Positions 32,603 through 42,926 of a DNA stretch of 64,000 bases are shown here, one piece after another. The stretch's first letter is position 1. The number at the start of each line of letters is the position of its first letter. The notes under the pieces are model-generated. The model did not search any database. It was given only the letters and a program-made list of their open reading frames with translations, and was not told the origin of the DNA. The position numbers and the translations under genes are program-made. Origin of the DNA: Thermococcus cleftensis (GTDB taxonomy: Archaea; Methanobacteriota_B; Thermococci; Thermococcales; Thermococcaceae); the NCBI RefSeq assembly GCF_000265525.1, contig NC_018015.1:1028322-1092321 (forward strand). The letters run 5' to 3'.

Positions 32603-33422
32603 TTCTCATCGTGTACTTGGGGTACACCTCGTTGGTGAAGCGCACGAACTTGGCCCGCCTTGGAGAGAGCTTTATCCTTATGTCTGTCTCCGGTTCGAGG
32701 TAGGTGTAGAACTGACCGTCGATGGCGAGGATTATCTCCCTCGTTACCGCCAGGTTTCTAACGTCTATCGTGCTGTATGAGGGCACTATCATCGGCCTTG
32801 AGCTCAGCGCTATCGGTGCAAGGGGGGCTATCACTATGACGTCCAGCCTGGGGTCCACGAAGGGGCCGCCCGCGCTCATGGCGTAGCCCGTCGAGCCAGT
32901 CGGCGTCGAGATTATCAGACCGTCGGCCCTTATCTCGTCCGCCAGGCCGCCGTCGATGTAGTACCTCAGGTGGATTATCTTGCCGGGAATTCCCGTCAGC
33001 ACCGCGGCCTCGTTGAGGGCATCGGGAACCCTGTTCTCACCGTCGAGATAAGTTCTCAGCTTTATGCGCTCGTCTATGTGGTAATCGCCCTCTATGAGCT
33101 TGCTTAGTGCAAAAAAGGCTTCATGGGGCTCAACCTCGGTGAGAAAGCCGAGAGTGCCCATGTTTATCCCAAGTATCGGTATCTCTTTCCTTGTTCTATG
33201 TTCAACCCTAAGTATCGTTCCGTCCCCGCCTATGACCACTATGAAGTCCACGTCGAAGTCCTCGAGCGGGAGGACGTCCTCTTCCCTGAACTCCCTCAGG
33301 TGCTCGTAGGTTTCCCTGTCCACGAAGACCTCGTAACCGCTGACCTTGAGGAAGTCGTACACGCGGTAGGCCAGCTTTAAGGCCTCCATCTTGTCCCTTC
33401 TCGCCACGACGCCGAACTTCAT
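32586..33422 (-). CDS. nadK: NAD kinase
   Basis: A 278-residue NAD/polyphosphate kinase with the GGDGT motif ([10 protein letters not shown]) near residue 64, [24 protein letters not shown] and [16 protein letters not shown]. It makes NADP from NAD. Archaeal enzymes of this group often accept polyphosphate as well as ATP; I cannot tell here. Its ATG overlaps the stop of the upstream membrane-protein gene (ATGA), so it is the end of a leftward operon. Confidence 0.95.
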
Positions 33423-34501
33423 AATCCCTCACGCCTGGAGGCTTTTTCAAGCTCAGCGTCCTCGTCGAGGACTCGCCGGTCGGGGGCTGGGAGGGCCAGA
33501 TCTCCCCCCTCCGGCTTGAAACCCGCGGTGACGAAGGAGCCTATGACCGTTGGGCCCCAGTAGGAGATGAGCCTCTCCAGGAGAACCCCGGTGACCGAGT
33601 ACTGAGGGTCTATGCCGAGGGCTATGAACACCGCCGTGTTCACGGCTTCTATTATTCCAGCCCCTCCAGGAACGACGGCGAACATGCCAACGACCATCGA
33701 GACGACCAGGACAACGGTTATGGCTATCGGTTCTATCGGGTGCTTTATGGCCAGGAAGATGAGGTAGTAGCGGAGTATTGTGAGAGTCCAGTAGACGAAG
33801 GAGTAGAAAACAGCCATCAGCGTGGCCGACTTGCTCTTTGCAAGTATCTTGAAGTCATGCTGGAATCGGGGTATTGTGACCTCGTCTATCTTCTTAAAAC
33901 TTTCAATGCGCTTCTCGGCGCCCTTTGGTGATATCCTGGCGTACTGGCGGTATATCCACCAGATGGCCGAGTGGGCTTTTTTCTCGCTCATCAGCAGCCC
34001 GATGACGAGGGCGGAGAAGCCTATCATGATGACGTCCAGGATTATAATTAAGACCGTCAGGCCGGTTTCTCCAAGGCTGTACACGTAGAGGGTCGCGAAG
34101 AGCATCATCACGCCTATCGGGACGAGGTCGAGCATTCGGTCCATCATGACGCTGGCCGTCATCGGACCGTAGGGCTCTTTCGTCTCCCTGGAGAGGTAAT
34201 AGACCCTTATGAACTCCCCCAGTCCCTTGGCCCCAGGGCTTATGTTGTTGAAGAACATACCCACGAATATCGCCTTGAAGACCTTGAGGAGGGGAGCGCT
34301 TATGCCAAGGCCCTTCAGCAGGACTTTCCACCTCATCGCCCAGGCGAGGAGGGTGACGAGGTAAACCACTATTGCTAGGAGGAAGTACTCTATGTCGGAG
34401 TTCCTGAGTATGTCCGCTATTCCCTGCGCCCCGGCCCAGTTTATCAGGGCGCCAATTACTATAAGCGCACCGGCGAAGAAGGCGATCCTCTTTTTGTCCA
34501 T
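33419..34501 (-). CDS. Flippase-like integral membrane protein (LPG synthase TM family)
   Basis: A 360-residue protein with about eight membrane helices, of the lysylphosphatidylglycerol synthase TM/UPF0104 family. The family segment [21 protein letters not shown] occurs near residue 91, and [12 protein letters not shown] near 275. Members are thought to move lipids or lipid-linked sugars. It is a paralog of the next gene upstream (34542-35567), likely a tandem duplication. The tail is polar and charged. It overlaps nadK by 4 bases. Confidence 0.85.
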   Translation of the reverse strand: MDKKRIAFFAGALIVIGALINWAGAQGIADILRNSDIEYFLLAIVVYLVTLLAWAMRWKVLLKGLGISAPLLKVFKAIFVGMFFNNISPGAKGLGEFIRVYYLSRETKEPYGPMTASVMMDRMLDLVPIGVMMLFATLYVYSLGETGLTVLIIILDVIMIGFSALVIGLLMSEKKAHSAIWWIYRQYARISPKGAEKRIESFKKIDEVTIPRFQHDFKILAKSKSATLMAVFYSFVYWTLTILRYYLIFLAIKHPIEPIAITVVLVVSMVVGMFAVVPGGAGIIEAVNTAVFIALGIDPQYSVTGVLLERLISYWGPTVIGSFVTAGFKPEGGDLALPAPDRRVLDEDAELEKASRREGL

Positions 34502-34541
34502 CTCCCAACACCGCTGACATTGAACTACTTCTGCATCGAAT

Positions 34542-35567
34542 TTATACCTTTCCCTCCCTCCGCTCCTCGCTGACTTTTATGCCGAAATGGGTCATCACCC
34601 CGGCCCCTATAACCGTCGGCGCCCAGTAGGAGATGAGTCTCTCGAGGAGGGTCGCGGTTACGGCTATGTCCTTGTCTATGCCCAGGAGAACGTAGACCGC
34701 CGAGTTTATGGCCTCTATTATCCCGGCTCCCCCGGGTATTATCATGAACATTCCGACAACTATACCTATCATCTGGACGACCATCACATCGAGGAGCTGG
34801 ATAGGGCTGTTTATGCTGAGGAAGATGAAGTAGGAGCGGAGCAGGACGAGGAACCAGAAGGCGAAGGAGTAGAACAGGGAGAGGAAGAATGCCTTCTTGT
34901 GTTTAATGAGGAGCTTGAAGTTCTCCTGGAACTGGGGCACGCTTACCTCCACCGCGTGGACGAACTTCTCCTCGTACTTGGCTGCCTTCTTGGGCATTAT
35001 CCTGCCGAACTGGCGGTAGAACCAGTAGAGTATTCCCTTCGTCTTCCTCTCGCTCAGCAGTATTCCGACGGTGGCGAGGGTTATGGCGGCGAAGAAGATG
35101 TCCAGGAGGAACAGTGTCAGGGTAAGCGAGAAGGAGCCGAGCCGGTAAACGTGGGCCGTCGCGAGGAGGAGCATCACCACGACCGGAATGACGTCCATTA
35201 TCCTGTCCATCATTATGGTGGCGAAGACGTGGCCGTAGGGCTCGCCGGTCTTCTTGGAGATGTAATACATTCTGACGGGCTCGCCACCCCCCCTTGCCCC
35301 CGGCGTTACGTTGTTTATGAAAACGCCCACGAAGAGCCCCGCGACTATCGTCCTGAAGGGGGCGTTTATGCCGAGGCTGTTGAGCAAAACCCGCCAGCGG
35401 AGGGCCCACATCAAGACCGCGGCTACGTAGGCCAGAACAGCCAGGAGGAAGTAGTCCAGCCTGGCCGTCCGGAGTATCTCGATGACGTCCTCTACGCCAG
35501 CCCACCAAAGGAGCAGGATTATTATCACCAGTCCAAGCCCGAGGAGGGAGTACTTCTTCCAGTCCAT
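34542..35567 (-). CDS. Flippase-like integral membrane protein, paralog
   Basis: A 341-residue paralog of the downstream gene, with the same multi-helix layout and the family segments NNVTPGARGGGEPVRMYYISK and [15 protein letters not shown]. It starts 2 bases after the stop of the RNA methyltransferase gene, with its ribosome site GGTGTAG inside that gene's end, so the set is one leftward operon. Substrate unknown; lipid or polyprenyl-linked carrier flipping is the family-based guess. Confidence 0.85.
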   Translation of the reverse strand: MDWKKYSLLGLGLVIIILLLWWAGVEDVIEILRTARLDYFLLAVLAYVAAVLMWALRWRVLLNSLGINAPFRTIVAGLFVGVFINNVTPGARGGGEPVRMYYISKKTGEPYGHVFATIMMDRIMDVIPVVVMLLLATAHVYRLGSFSLTLTLFLLDIFFAAITLATVGILLSERKTKGILYWFYRQFGRIMPKKAAKYEEKFVHAVEVSVPQFQENFKLLIKHKKAFFLSLFYSFAFWFLVLLRSYFIFLSINSPIQLLDVMVVQMIGIVVGMFMIIPGGAGIIEAINSAVYVLLGIDKDIAVTATLLERLISYWAPTVIGAGVMTHFGIKVSEERREGKV

Positions 35568-35569
35568 CG

Positions 35570-36727
35570 CTACACCTTCCTAAATCGGGCTATGAAGAAG
35601 CCCTGGGTCAGGTGCCTGTTGGGGTAGAAGCGCTGAACCTCGTCAATTCCCATACCGCTCGAACCTATGAATAGGCTCTGCTCTTCGAGCTTTAAACCTT
35701 TGCTCATGACGTACTTTACGTTGGCCTCGTTCTCCTCGTAGCTGAGGGTGCAGGTCGAGTAGACCAGAACGCCGCCCCTCCGGAGGGACTTTATGGCGGC
35801 GTTTATGAAGTGCCTCTGGTAGCGTGCGGTGGCCTCGATGTCCTTTGGCGTCCTGCTCTCCCACAGCTTCGGTCTTATTCCCAAAGCGGTGCACGGTGCG
35901 TCGAGCAGTATCTTGTCCGCCTCGATTCCCAGCTCGGGGAGCCTCCTGGAGTCCATGTGTATTGGCTTGACGTTTTTAACCCCAAGCCTCTCCAGCTCCC
36001 CCTCCATCTTTTTCAACCTGTTCTTGGACTTGTCCATCGCTATTATCTCGCCCCTGTTCTGCATCAGCTGGGCGATGTGGCTGGTCTTTCCTCCGGGAGC
36101 GGCCGCCATATCCACGATAAGCTCCTCCTCGCCCGGCTCCAGAACGTGCGCGACCACCATTGACGGTAAGCTCTGGGCGTAGAAGAGGCCCTCCTTAAAG
36201 CTCTCAAGCTCGCTGAGGCTCGGAAGCCTGAACTTTGGCAGGGTGACCTCCACCGCCAGGCCCCTCGTCGAGACCACCATCTCCTTGGCGCTCATTCTGG
36301 CGATGCCTATCCCGACGAGCAGTCCCCTCGGGTCCCTTATCTCGACCTCGTCGCCGGGCTTGATTTTCTTGTCCGCCTGCAGAACCCCTGGCGCGTAGAG
36401 CATCGCCCCCTGGTAGACGCTCTCCGCCGCGAACTTGTTGGCCCTCACCACCGGAAGGCCCGGTTCGTGGTCATCGGGAAAGTTGGGGCCTTCTCTCTCG
36501 AAGTATATCCCCTCCTTGAGGTAGGGGCTTCTCTTCGGCTTTAGCCCCTCCCTCCTGAGGATTCGCATGAGCTTCTCCCTGCTCGTCTTGAGGGTGTTAA
36601 CGCGAATGTAGTACTTCTCCACCGGCGTCCTGAGCGAGGCCATTATCTCCTCGGCCTCTTTACCAAAGAGCTTTCGGTAATACTCCCTCAGCTCCGCCGG
36701 GAAGGCCTCCTCGTAGCTTTGGGCCAT
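35570..36727 (-). CDS. tRNA m5C methyltransferase, NSUN6-like
   Basis: A 385-residue RNA cytosine-C5 methyltransferase of the NOL1/NOP2/Sun family. A PUA domain lies near residues 90-165 (GVLQADKKIKPGDEVEIRD). The SAM motif is VDMAAAPGGKTSHIAQ. The two catalytic cysteine motifs are LDAPCTALG and YSTCTLSYEENE. The PUA insertion and length match archaeal NSUN6-type enzymes that modify C72 of tRNA acceptor stems. The start at 36727 follows GAGGTG; a GTG two codons upstream is possible. Confidence 0.88.
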   Translation of the reverse strand: MAQSYEEAFPAELREYYRKLFGKEAEEIMASLRTPVEKYYIRVNTLKTSREKLMRILRREGLKPKRSPYLKEGIYFEREGPNFPDDHEPGLPVVRANKFAAESVYQGAMLYAPGVLQADKKIKPGDEVEIRDPRGLLVGIGIARMSAKEMVVSTRGLAVEVTLPKFRLPSLSELESFKEGLFYAQSLPSMVVAHVLEPGEEELIVDMAAAPGGKTSHIAQLMQNRGEIIAMDKSKNRLKKMEGELERLGVKNVKPIHMDSRRLPELGIEADKILLDAPCTALGIRPKLWESRTPKDIEATARYQRHFINAAIKSLRRGGVLVYSTCTLSYEENEANVKYVMSKGLKLEEQSLFIGSSGMGIDEVQRFYPNRHLTQGFFIARFRKV

Positions 36728-36736
36728 AGCCACACC

Positions 36737-37255
36737 TCAGAGGTCGAATATTTCGAAGCGCTTCCCGATGTCTATGAGCCTCAGGAGGCCCTTCTTCAGC
36801 GCCCCGACGCTTCCAAAGTTCGCCTCGAACTGGAAAACCTTCTCGTCGCTCTTCTCGATCCTCTCAAGTATCTCGGTCGGGGAAACCCTCCCGTCGCGCC
36901 TCCAGTTGTAGACGTCGCTCAGGAAGTCCTCGCTCCCGTAGATGAAGCTCCTGGGGAAGAGCTCGAGGAAGAGGCCGACGAAGTTCTCGCTTATTCTCTC
37001 CCTGGGAACTGCCACGACGAGGTAGTAGCTCTCAGGCGTTGCGCCCACCTCTATCTGGGGCTTTACCTCAAAAGCTGGGTGGGGGTAGTTCATGGGCCTC
37101 CACTCGCCGTCGAGGAATACGTAGGCCCCGAAGACCTCCTCCACGTCCTCTACCTTGAATCCCTTCTCCGGCAGCTCGCGCTTGAGCTCATCGTTGAGCG
37201 TGAAAATGCCCTCCCACATCGCGTTGAGGAACTCGTGAATCTCTCTGACGTTCAT
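36737..37255 (-). CDS. Hypothetical Thermococcales protein
   Basis: A 172-residue soluble protein (MNVREIHEFLNAMWEGIF…) of no family that I can name. It is rich in charged and aromatic residues, with PHPAFEVKPQIEVGATPESYYLVVAVPRE in the middle. GGTGA lies 5 bases before ATG 37255. It is separated from the m5C methyltransferase start by 9 bases and is probably in the same operon. Confidence 0.75.
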   Translation of the reverse strand: MNVREIHEFLNAMWEGIFTLNDELKRELPEKGFKVEDVEEVFGAYVFLDGEWRPMNYPHPAFEVKPQIEVGATPESYYLVVAVPRERISENFVGLFLELFPRSFIYGSEDFLSDVYNWRRDGRVSPTEILERIEKSDEKVFQFEANFGSVGALKKGLLRLIDIGKRFEIFDL

Positions 37256-37297
37256 GGCTCTCACCAAAGGGGAAAGAGGAGGGGCCCTTAAAAACCT

Positions 37298-38203
37298 TCA
37301 TCTGAGCATGTCCTCGAGGAGCCGGTTCAGCTCACCCATTATGTCAGTCTTCACGGTCTCCTCGTAGCTGACCAGCTTAACGTGGTAGTCCTGGTTCATT
37401 ACCCTGATGTCCAGGAACACGTCCGCCCTGACTTTGCTCACCTCGCCGCTCTTGATGTGCTCGGCCCAGACCTTGGGGAGCGAGTCCTCTTCAATGTAGG
37501 TCTCAACGTCCAGCGTCGCGTAGCCGTTGGCCGGGATCACCACCACCCGGGCCGTCCTTCCGTCGCCTATCTTGATCTCGTTGGCGTAGACGTCGAAGCT
37601 CACGTTGCCGATTGGAATTGGGAAGGCGTTGGGGTTGTGGAACTTCATGTGGGCTATCAGCCTGGCCCTTCCGTTCTCCTCCCCTGCCCAGTCGAACCTC
37701 GTTTCAACGAGCGCTGGAGTTTTCACCAGCCCCCCGGCCAGGTCCTTGCTCTCGGCGGTGAAGTTCAGGTACGCCAGGACGTTCTCGCTTATCCCCTGCT
37801 CTATATCGGTCTTGATGGGGATTATTCCGAGCAGCCGGCCCTGGAGGAGTATCGCCACCGTGCCGCTCTGCCCGTTGTTCATGTAGTTCACGAGGGAGCG
37901 CACGAGGTTGTAGTTGTCTATTGCAAGGACGAAGCTCACATCAGTCTCTGTCGCCCCGTACTCGAACCTGGTCACCCTAGCCACTGGAATGCCGGTGAAC
38001 TCTATCCTCAGCTCTTCTATAGACGCGGGGACGAGGAGGGGCTTGCTCAGCTTTGCCTCCACCCATATCTCCGTCGTCTTCTCGTTCACGTAGCCCCACT
38101 GGGCGCTAACGCGGGGGCTGAGGGTGTAGGCCGCGTAGGCGACGTAGCCCACCCAGACGATGAAGATTAACGCCAGTCCGAGGAGGAGGTACTTGAGGTT
38201 CAT
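37298..38203 (-). CDS. Membrane-anchored LEA14/WHy-like protein
   Basis: A 301-residue protein with one N-terminal membrane helix (residues 5-27) and two repeats of an extracellular beta domain. The second (MKFHNPNAFPIPIGNVSFDVYANEIKIGDG) has the NPN and polar pattern of LEA14/WHy domains. It is anchored to the cell surface and of unknown function. GGTGAGAG lies just before ATG 38203. It follows the CARDB-like protein gene after 49 bases on the same strand. Confidence 0.75.
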   Translation of the reverse strand: MNLKYLLLGLALIFIVWVGYVAYAAYTLSPRVSAQWGYVNEKTTEIWVEAKLSKPLLVPASIEELRIEFTGIPVARVTRFEYGATETDVSFVLAIDNYNLVRSLVNYMNNGQSGTVAILLQGRLLGIIPIKTDIEQGISENVLAYLNFTAESKDLAGGLVKTPALVETRFDWAGEENGRARLIAHMKFHNPNAFPIPIGNVSFDVYANEIKIGDGRTARVVVIPANGYATLDVETYIEEDSLPKVWAEHIKSGEVSKVRADVFLDIRVMNQDYHVKLVSYEETVKTDIMGELNRLLEDMLR

Positions 38204-38252
38204 TTCTCTCACCTTTGGATTTCTATATCCAAAGCCCGTTTAAAGCTACCGC

Positions 38253-40628
38253 TCACTTTCCTCTTCCCCGCAGGTACGTGTAGAGCACCACCACGACGAC
38301 GAGCGCGCCGATTGCGATGGCGAGATTTCTCAGGTTGCTCTCCGTCTTCGTGTTCTCTCCCACGGTTATCCTCACTGTCTCCTCGAAGACGTAGACGTTG
38401 TCGTCGCCCTGGCTCGGGTCCCCAACGGCCCTTATCCTGAGGCCTATGCTGTACTCTTTGGGGATCGCACTCCTGTCTATCTTGAGGACTATCACCCCCT
38501 GCCCCCTCTCGCCCGGTCCGAGGTCGCCGACGTAGTCGGTTCTCTTGTCCAGGGTGAAGGGCTGGTCGGCCTTGACGACGCCCTCTACCATGACGCTCGT
38601 CGCTTTCTCGCCGCCCGTGTTTTTCAGGGTGATGTACACATTGACGGTCTCGCCCTGGAGCGGCTCAGGCTCGACGGTGACCTTTTCCACCTCTATCCTC
38701 GGCCTCGCACCCACTATTACCGGCACCGTGAGGGTCACGTTTTTCTTCACTCCAAGCTCGTTGGTGTAGGTGACCAGGAGCGGTATCTCGTAGGTGCCGG
38801 CGCTGGCGTTCTCGGCGACGTTCACCCTGAAGGAGCCCTGGGCTGAATCACCTTTTCCGAGGCTCCCGAGGCCTATCATCTGCTCGCTCGAGTCGCTGAG
38901 GCTGAAGGGCCACTCCGGCAGGGGCTTCACCACCACGGTTCTCGCCGTCCCGGTTCCAACGTTGTCCACCTGGAAGCTCACCTCGACGTTGTCCGTGCCC
39001 GGAAGGACTCTGCTCGGCGAGGTCGAGGCCTTCGAGAGCATCAGCTCCGCCTTACCGGTTATCTCAATCCCGACGAGCCTTTCGTCCGTTATCTCCTTCC
39101 CGTCCGGCTCGCTCAGGTACTTCAGCTCTATTCTAAGGGGATAGATTCCGTTGGCGAGCTTCTCGTTGGCCTTCACCGTGAACTCCAGGGTCACGTTCTG
39201 TCCCGGCATAAGCTCTGCCGCGTACTTCACGTTGTCCTCCCCCACGGGCAGGAAGGCCTCGATGCTCTGCTTCGCCAGCTGGTGCATCAGCCCGTTGAGG
39301 TAGTCCTGGAGGTTCTGGCTGAGCTGCTCGCTCCCCTGTACCGGAAGCTGGGAGAGGGCGGATAAATCCACGTTGCTGACTTCCCCCTGAACCGGCACCT
39401 GGTAGGAGTTTATCCTGAGGCTCAGGGCCTTCACCGGCTCGGCACCCTCGTTCACCAGGGTGAAGCGGACCTTGAACCTGTCCCCGGGGCTTATCTCCCC
39501 TGGCTCGGTCTCGACCCGGGTTATCTCGACGAAGCCTTCTCTGCTCTTCTTGACGGTGAGGGCGACGAAGTTGTAGGTCTGGAGCATCTTCATGTTGGCA
39601 CCCAACCCGGTGAAGTAGGCCACCCCGACGTAGAGGGGGTAGGTTCCGGTGTCGGCGTTGGGGTTTATCTTGATCCTGAAGGTCAGGGTGGCGTTGTCCT
39701 TGCCCTCCAGGTACTCGATGTACTGAACCGCGCTCCCCTCGGGGTAGAAGACGCTCTGGGACAGGCCGCTCTGGCTGAGGGCCATGGAAACCGCGCTCGC
39801 TATGGAGGAGCTGTCGTTGAAGCTCATCGGCGTTGGGGTGACGAAGACGTTCAGGTAGCGCACCTTCATTGCTCCCTCGTTCCTCAGGTGAACCTTAACC
39901 GTGACCGTCTCGCCCGGCTGGACCGTCTGGGGAACTTCGACACTGGTCACGACGAGGCCCGGCAGGGTTGAGGTTCTCCACTCCGGCGGCCCGCTGACGC
40001 TTACCCTCACGCCGTTGGGGTATATCTCGTTCACGGTCACGTATGCCTTCTCTCCATCGACGTCCAGCTCAACCGTCTCCCCCTCCCTCACAGGGGTCAC
40101 GTCGGGGTAGGTCACCTCCATCAGGACGTCCTCCTCGCTCAGGCCCAGCTCCGGGTGGGTCTGGATAGTCCTCACCACGGCCTCCCCGATTTCCCTCGGC
40201 GGGGCGGTGTTCAGCCACTGGTAGAAGCCGTAGGCGTTGGCGAGCAAGCATGCGTCGAAGGCGGGTGTGTTGTTCACGTACTCGGCGCACTCCGTCAGAT
40301 CGTAGCCCTGGGTCTCGGCCAGGGCGAGGAGGAAGGTCGGGTCGAGCAGGAGGAACTGTATCTTCCTCGGATCGGGAACCAGCATCGTCTTGTACTCGGC
40401 GTTCAGTATCTTGCCGTCCTTCATTATCACGAGCATCGCGTAGTACTCACCGTTTCCGTAGTCCTTCACGGTGTCGGCGAGCGTTATCAGCAGCGGGCCC
40501 ACCAGGACGGCCTCGCCTTTGCTGAGGTAACCCTCGAAGAGAGGGCTAACAGTTTCAGATGCGGAGACAATTCCTCCAAAGGTCCCAAAGATGAGTAGGG
40601 CCGTAATCAGGAATCCAGAGCACTTCAC
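38253..40628 (-). CDS. Secreted S-layer-like protein with CARDB/NEW3 domains
   Basis: A 791-residue protein with a signal peptide (1-23), then several Ig-like CARDB/NEW3 repeats (COG1361 type: VQPGETVTVKVHLRNEGAMKV, ISPGDRFKVRFTLVNEGAEP, LPGTDNVEVSFQVDNVGTG, LQGETVNVYITLKNTGGEKA), and a C-terminal membrane helix. It starts at GTG 40628 behind GGAGGTGG and overlaps the RND exporter gene by 4 bases. It may be an external partner of that exporter. Confidence 0.85.
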   Translation of the reverse strand: MKCSGFLITALLIFGTFGGIVSASETVSPLFEGYLSKGEAVLVGPLLITLADTVKDYGNGEYYAMLVIMKDGKILNAEYKTMLVPDPRKIQFLLLDPTFLLALAETQGYDLTECAEYVNNTPAFDACLLANAYGFYQWLNTAPPREIGEAVVRTIQTHPELGLSEEDVLMEVTYPDVTPVREGETVELDVDGEKAYVTVNEIYPNGVRVSVSGPPEWRTSTLPGLVVTSVEVPQTVQPGETVTVKVHLRNEGAMKVRYLNVFVTPTPMSFNDSSSIASAVSMALSQSGLSQSVFYPEGSAVQYIEYLEGKDNATLTFRIKINPNADTGTYPLYVGVAYFTGLGANMKMLQTYNFVALTVKKSREGFVEITRVETEPGEISPGDRFKVRFTLVNEGAEPVKALSLRINSYQVPVQGEVSNVDLSALSQLPVQGSEQLSQNLQDYLNGLMHQLAKQSIEAFLPVGEDNVKYAAELMPGQNVTLEFTVKANEKLANGIYPLRIELKYLSEPDGKEITDERLVGIEITGKAELMLSKASTSPSRVLPGTDNVEVSFQVDNVGTGTARTVVVKPLPEWPFSLSDSSEQMIGLGSLGKGDSAQGSFRVNVAENASAGTYEIPLLVTYTNELGVKKNVTLTVPVIVGARPRIEVEKVTVEPEPLQGETVNVYITLKNTGGEKATSVMVEGVVKADQPFTLDKRTDYVGDLGPGERGQGVIVLKIDRSAIPKEYSIGLRIRAVGDPSQGDDNVYVFEETVRITVGENTKTESNLRNLAIAIGALVVVVVLYTYLRGRGK

Positions 40629-42892
40629 GGTGAACCACCTCCCGTTTTCTTTCCGTAGAATATTTGAAGCAGGGCGGGCGTGACGAGGTAAGCCGAGGTC
40701 ATCGAGGCGAATATTCCAAAGGCCAGGGTGAGGCCGAAGTCGTGTATCGTCGGAAGCTCGCCGGCGAGAAGGGCCAGGAAGCCGCCTGCGGTGGTGAGGG
40801 CACCTGCCAGGATTCCTGGCCCCACGCTCCCCACGGCCGTCACTATGGGCTTCGGGTTGCCTTCATTCATCTCCTCCATGAAGCGGTGGGTGAGGTGCAT
40901 TCCGTAATCGACGCCCAGGCCCACTATCATCGAGATGACTCCAGCTAAGCTCTGGGTGAAGGGTATCCCGGCCAGCCCCATGAAGCCCACCGTCCAGAGG
41001 GCGCCGAGGAACATCGGGGTTATCATCGCCACCGAAACCCTGATGCGCCGGAAGAGGAGGAGGACGATGAGCACCACGAAGACCGTTCCGTAGGTGGATA
41101 TGCGGTTTATCTCGACGTTGGTGAGCTGGTCGAGGACGTAGTTGAGGTAGAGGTCCCCGGTCAGGGAAAGCTCAACCCCCGGCGGGAACTGGGTTTCCTG
41201 GGCGAGTTTGGTTTCCTCCTCGAAGTACCTCATTATCCTTCTGAAGTCGTCCATGCTCGTGCCGCCGAAGTCGCCCGTGAACTTGATTATCGCCATGGAG
41301 TAGTCGCCCGAGACCATGGACGGCCCCTGGTACTCGGAGAGGGCCTCGCTTATCTTCTCCCTGTCGTTGGGTATGTAGCCGTACTTCTCGTAAACGATGT
41401 CCGCCGGGCTCTGGGAGCCGAACACACCGTTGTAGTAGGAGTCCGCCTTCACCAGGTTCTCGAAGCGGTACATGGCCCTCACTACCGCGGGGTTTCTCAC
41501 GTCGTCCGCCCTCACCAGGACGTAAAGCTCGTCCTGGCCGCCGAACTCGGTTCTCACGTCCATTAGGGCCTCTATCTCGGGCATTCCTGGGGGAATGAAC
41601 TTCTCCAGCCTCACCTCCGTCGTGACCTGGGTGACCCCGTAGGCGAAGAGCAGTGTAATCAGGAAAACCGCGCCGAGAAACGCCCCGGGCCTGGCCTTTA
41701 TGGCTTCCCCAAGGGAGGTGAAGAACCTTCCAATTGCTCCCGTTCCGGAGCGTACCTCCGGGCGGACGTGGTGTCCCTTGAGCCTCATCATAACGTCCTC
41801 TTCCAGGATTATCACGGCCGGCGTGATTACCACCGCGTTCAGGGCGGCCAAGCTTAGACCGAGTATTAGAGTGGTCGCGAGGTTGTGGAGCATTGGGAGG
41901 CTCGAGAGGTACATCGCCGCAAAGCCCGCTATCGTCGTCAGCGCCGCGCCCAGGAGGGCCTTTCCGGTCTCCGCCACAGCCTCGGCCGCGGCCTCCTCAA
42001 CGTCCTTGCCATTGCGCCTCTCCTCGTAGTACCTGTTGGTCACGTGTATGCCGTAGTCGATGCCCATTCCGACGAGCATGGCCCCTATCGTGGTGGTTGC
42101 CAGGTCGAGGGGAATGCCGGCCAGCCCCATGAAGCCCAGCGTCATAACGACCCCGAAGACGAGGGGGATAAGGGGAATCAGGGCCTTGACCGGGGAGCGG
42201 TAGAAGTAGAGAAGGAGTGCTATGACGAGGAGGAACGATATCGCCATCGTCTTGTTGAGGTCGCGCTGGAGGAGCTGGAGAATGCGGTAGGTTATGCCTA
42301 TGTTACCGGTCTGAATTACCTCGACGTTCTGCGGAAACTTGACGCTCTCTATGTCCTCCTGCACCCCCTGGTAGACCCTCACGAGGGTCTCGGTCTTCTT
42401 CTCCCTGTTTATCGTCACCACTATCATTGTCATCGTGTAGTCCCTGCTGACGAGGGAGTACCTCTGTTCCTCGGGGAGCATGTCGAGGACGAACTTCGCC
42501 TCCTCCTCGCTCCGCGGAAGCCTTCCGAGAACCTTCATGTAGATGTCCGCTATGCTCATCGTGTCCGTCACGTACTCCCTCCGCCTGAGCCTCTGTTCGA
42601 GTTCGTATATGGCCTCTATCACCTTGGGGTCCCTGACGTCGTAAACGCCGCCCGGCTCGATGGAGTCTATCTTAACCACTATCAGCGTGCTGTCGCCGCT
42701 CTGGAACTCATTCTGAAGGGCGTTGTAGTCCTTTATGGCTGGATCGCCCTCTGGGAGCATCGAGCTGAGATCACTCTCGAACCTGAGGCTCTGGATTCCG
42801 TAGGCTGAAACGATGAGCAGAAACAGGGCTACCAGCGCGAAGGCCACGCGGTACCTCACTATGATCCTCGCCGCTTTCCTCAGGAGGTCCAT
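40625..42892 (-). CDS. RND/MMPL-family exporter
   Basis: A 755-residue transporter with two repeats, each with six membrane helices and a large outer loop. The signature GMGIDYGIHVTNRYYEE and its second copy GLGVDYGMHLTHRFMEE mark the MMPL/hopanoid-type RND group. It probably exports lipids or hydrophobic compounds using the ion gradient. ATG 42892 follows GGTGAGATC. The operator palindrome lies 11-34 bases upstream, and the divergent gene codes for a GbsR/MarR-type regulator, so control by that protein is likely. Confidence 0.9.
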   Translation of the reverse strand: MDLLRKAARIIVRYRVAFALVALFLLIVSAYGIQSLRFESDLSSMLPEGDPAIKDYNALQNEFQSGDSTLIVVKIDSIEPGGVYDVRDPKVIEAIYELEQRLRRREYVTDTMSIADIYMKVLGRLPRSEEEAKFVLDMLPEEQRYSLVSRDYTMTMIVVTINREKKTETLVRVYQGVQEDIESVKFPQNVEVIQTGNIGITYRILQLLQRDLNKTMAISFLLVIALLLYFYRSPVKALIPLIPLVFGVVMTLGFMGLAGIPLDLATTTIGAMLVGMGIDYGIHVTNRYYEERRNGKDVEEAAAEAVAETGKALLGAALTTIAGFAAMYLSSLPMLHNLATTLILGLSLAALNAVVITPAVIILEEDVMMRLKGHHVRPEVRSGTGAIGRFFTSLGEAIKARPGAFLGAVFLITLLFAYGVTQVTTEVRLEKFIPPGMPEIEALMDVRTEFGGQDELYVLVRADDVRNPAVVRAMYRFENLVKADSYYNGVFGSQSPADIVYEKYGYIPNDREKISEALSEYQGPSMVSGDYSMAIIKFTGDFGGTSMDDFRRIMRYFEEETKLAQETQFPPGVELSLTGDLYLNYVLDQLTNVEINRISTYGTVFVVLIVLLLFRRIRVSVAMITPMFLGALWTVGFMGLAGIPFTQSLAGVISMIVGLGVDYGMHLTHRFMEEMNEGNPKPIVTAVGSVGPGILAGALTTAGGFLALLAGELPTIHDFGLTLAFGIFASMTSAYLVTPALLQIFYGKKTGGGSP

Positions 42893-42902
42893 GATCTCAC
42901 CC

Positions 42903-42926
42903 AACTTTCGGAAATTTCCGAAAGTT
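42903..42926. promoter_or_regulatory. 24-bp perfect palindrome, likely operator
   Basis: The half-site AACTTTCGGAAA is followed at once by its exact complement. A third partial copy, CCGAAACTTTAA, lies at 42935-42946, overlapping TATA-like sequences for both directions. The site is between the divergent RND exporter and GbsR-like genes and is the natural binding site for the regulator. Confidence 0.8.

Noticed and set aside
34587-35627. 346-codon ORF on the plus strand over the flippase-like gene
   Set aside because: Shadow frame very rich in Glu, Tyr and Gly, from an antisense GC-rich membrane gene; no motif or start signal.
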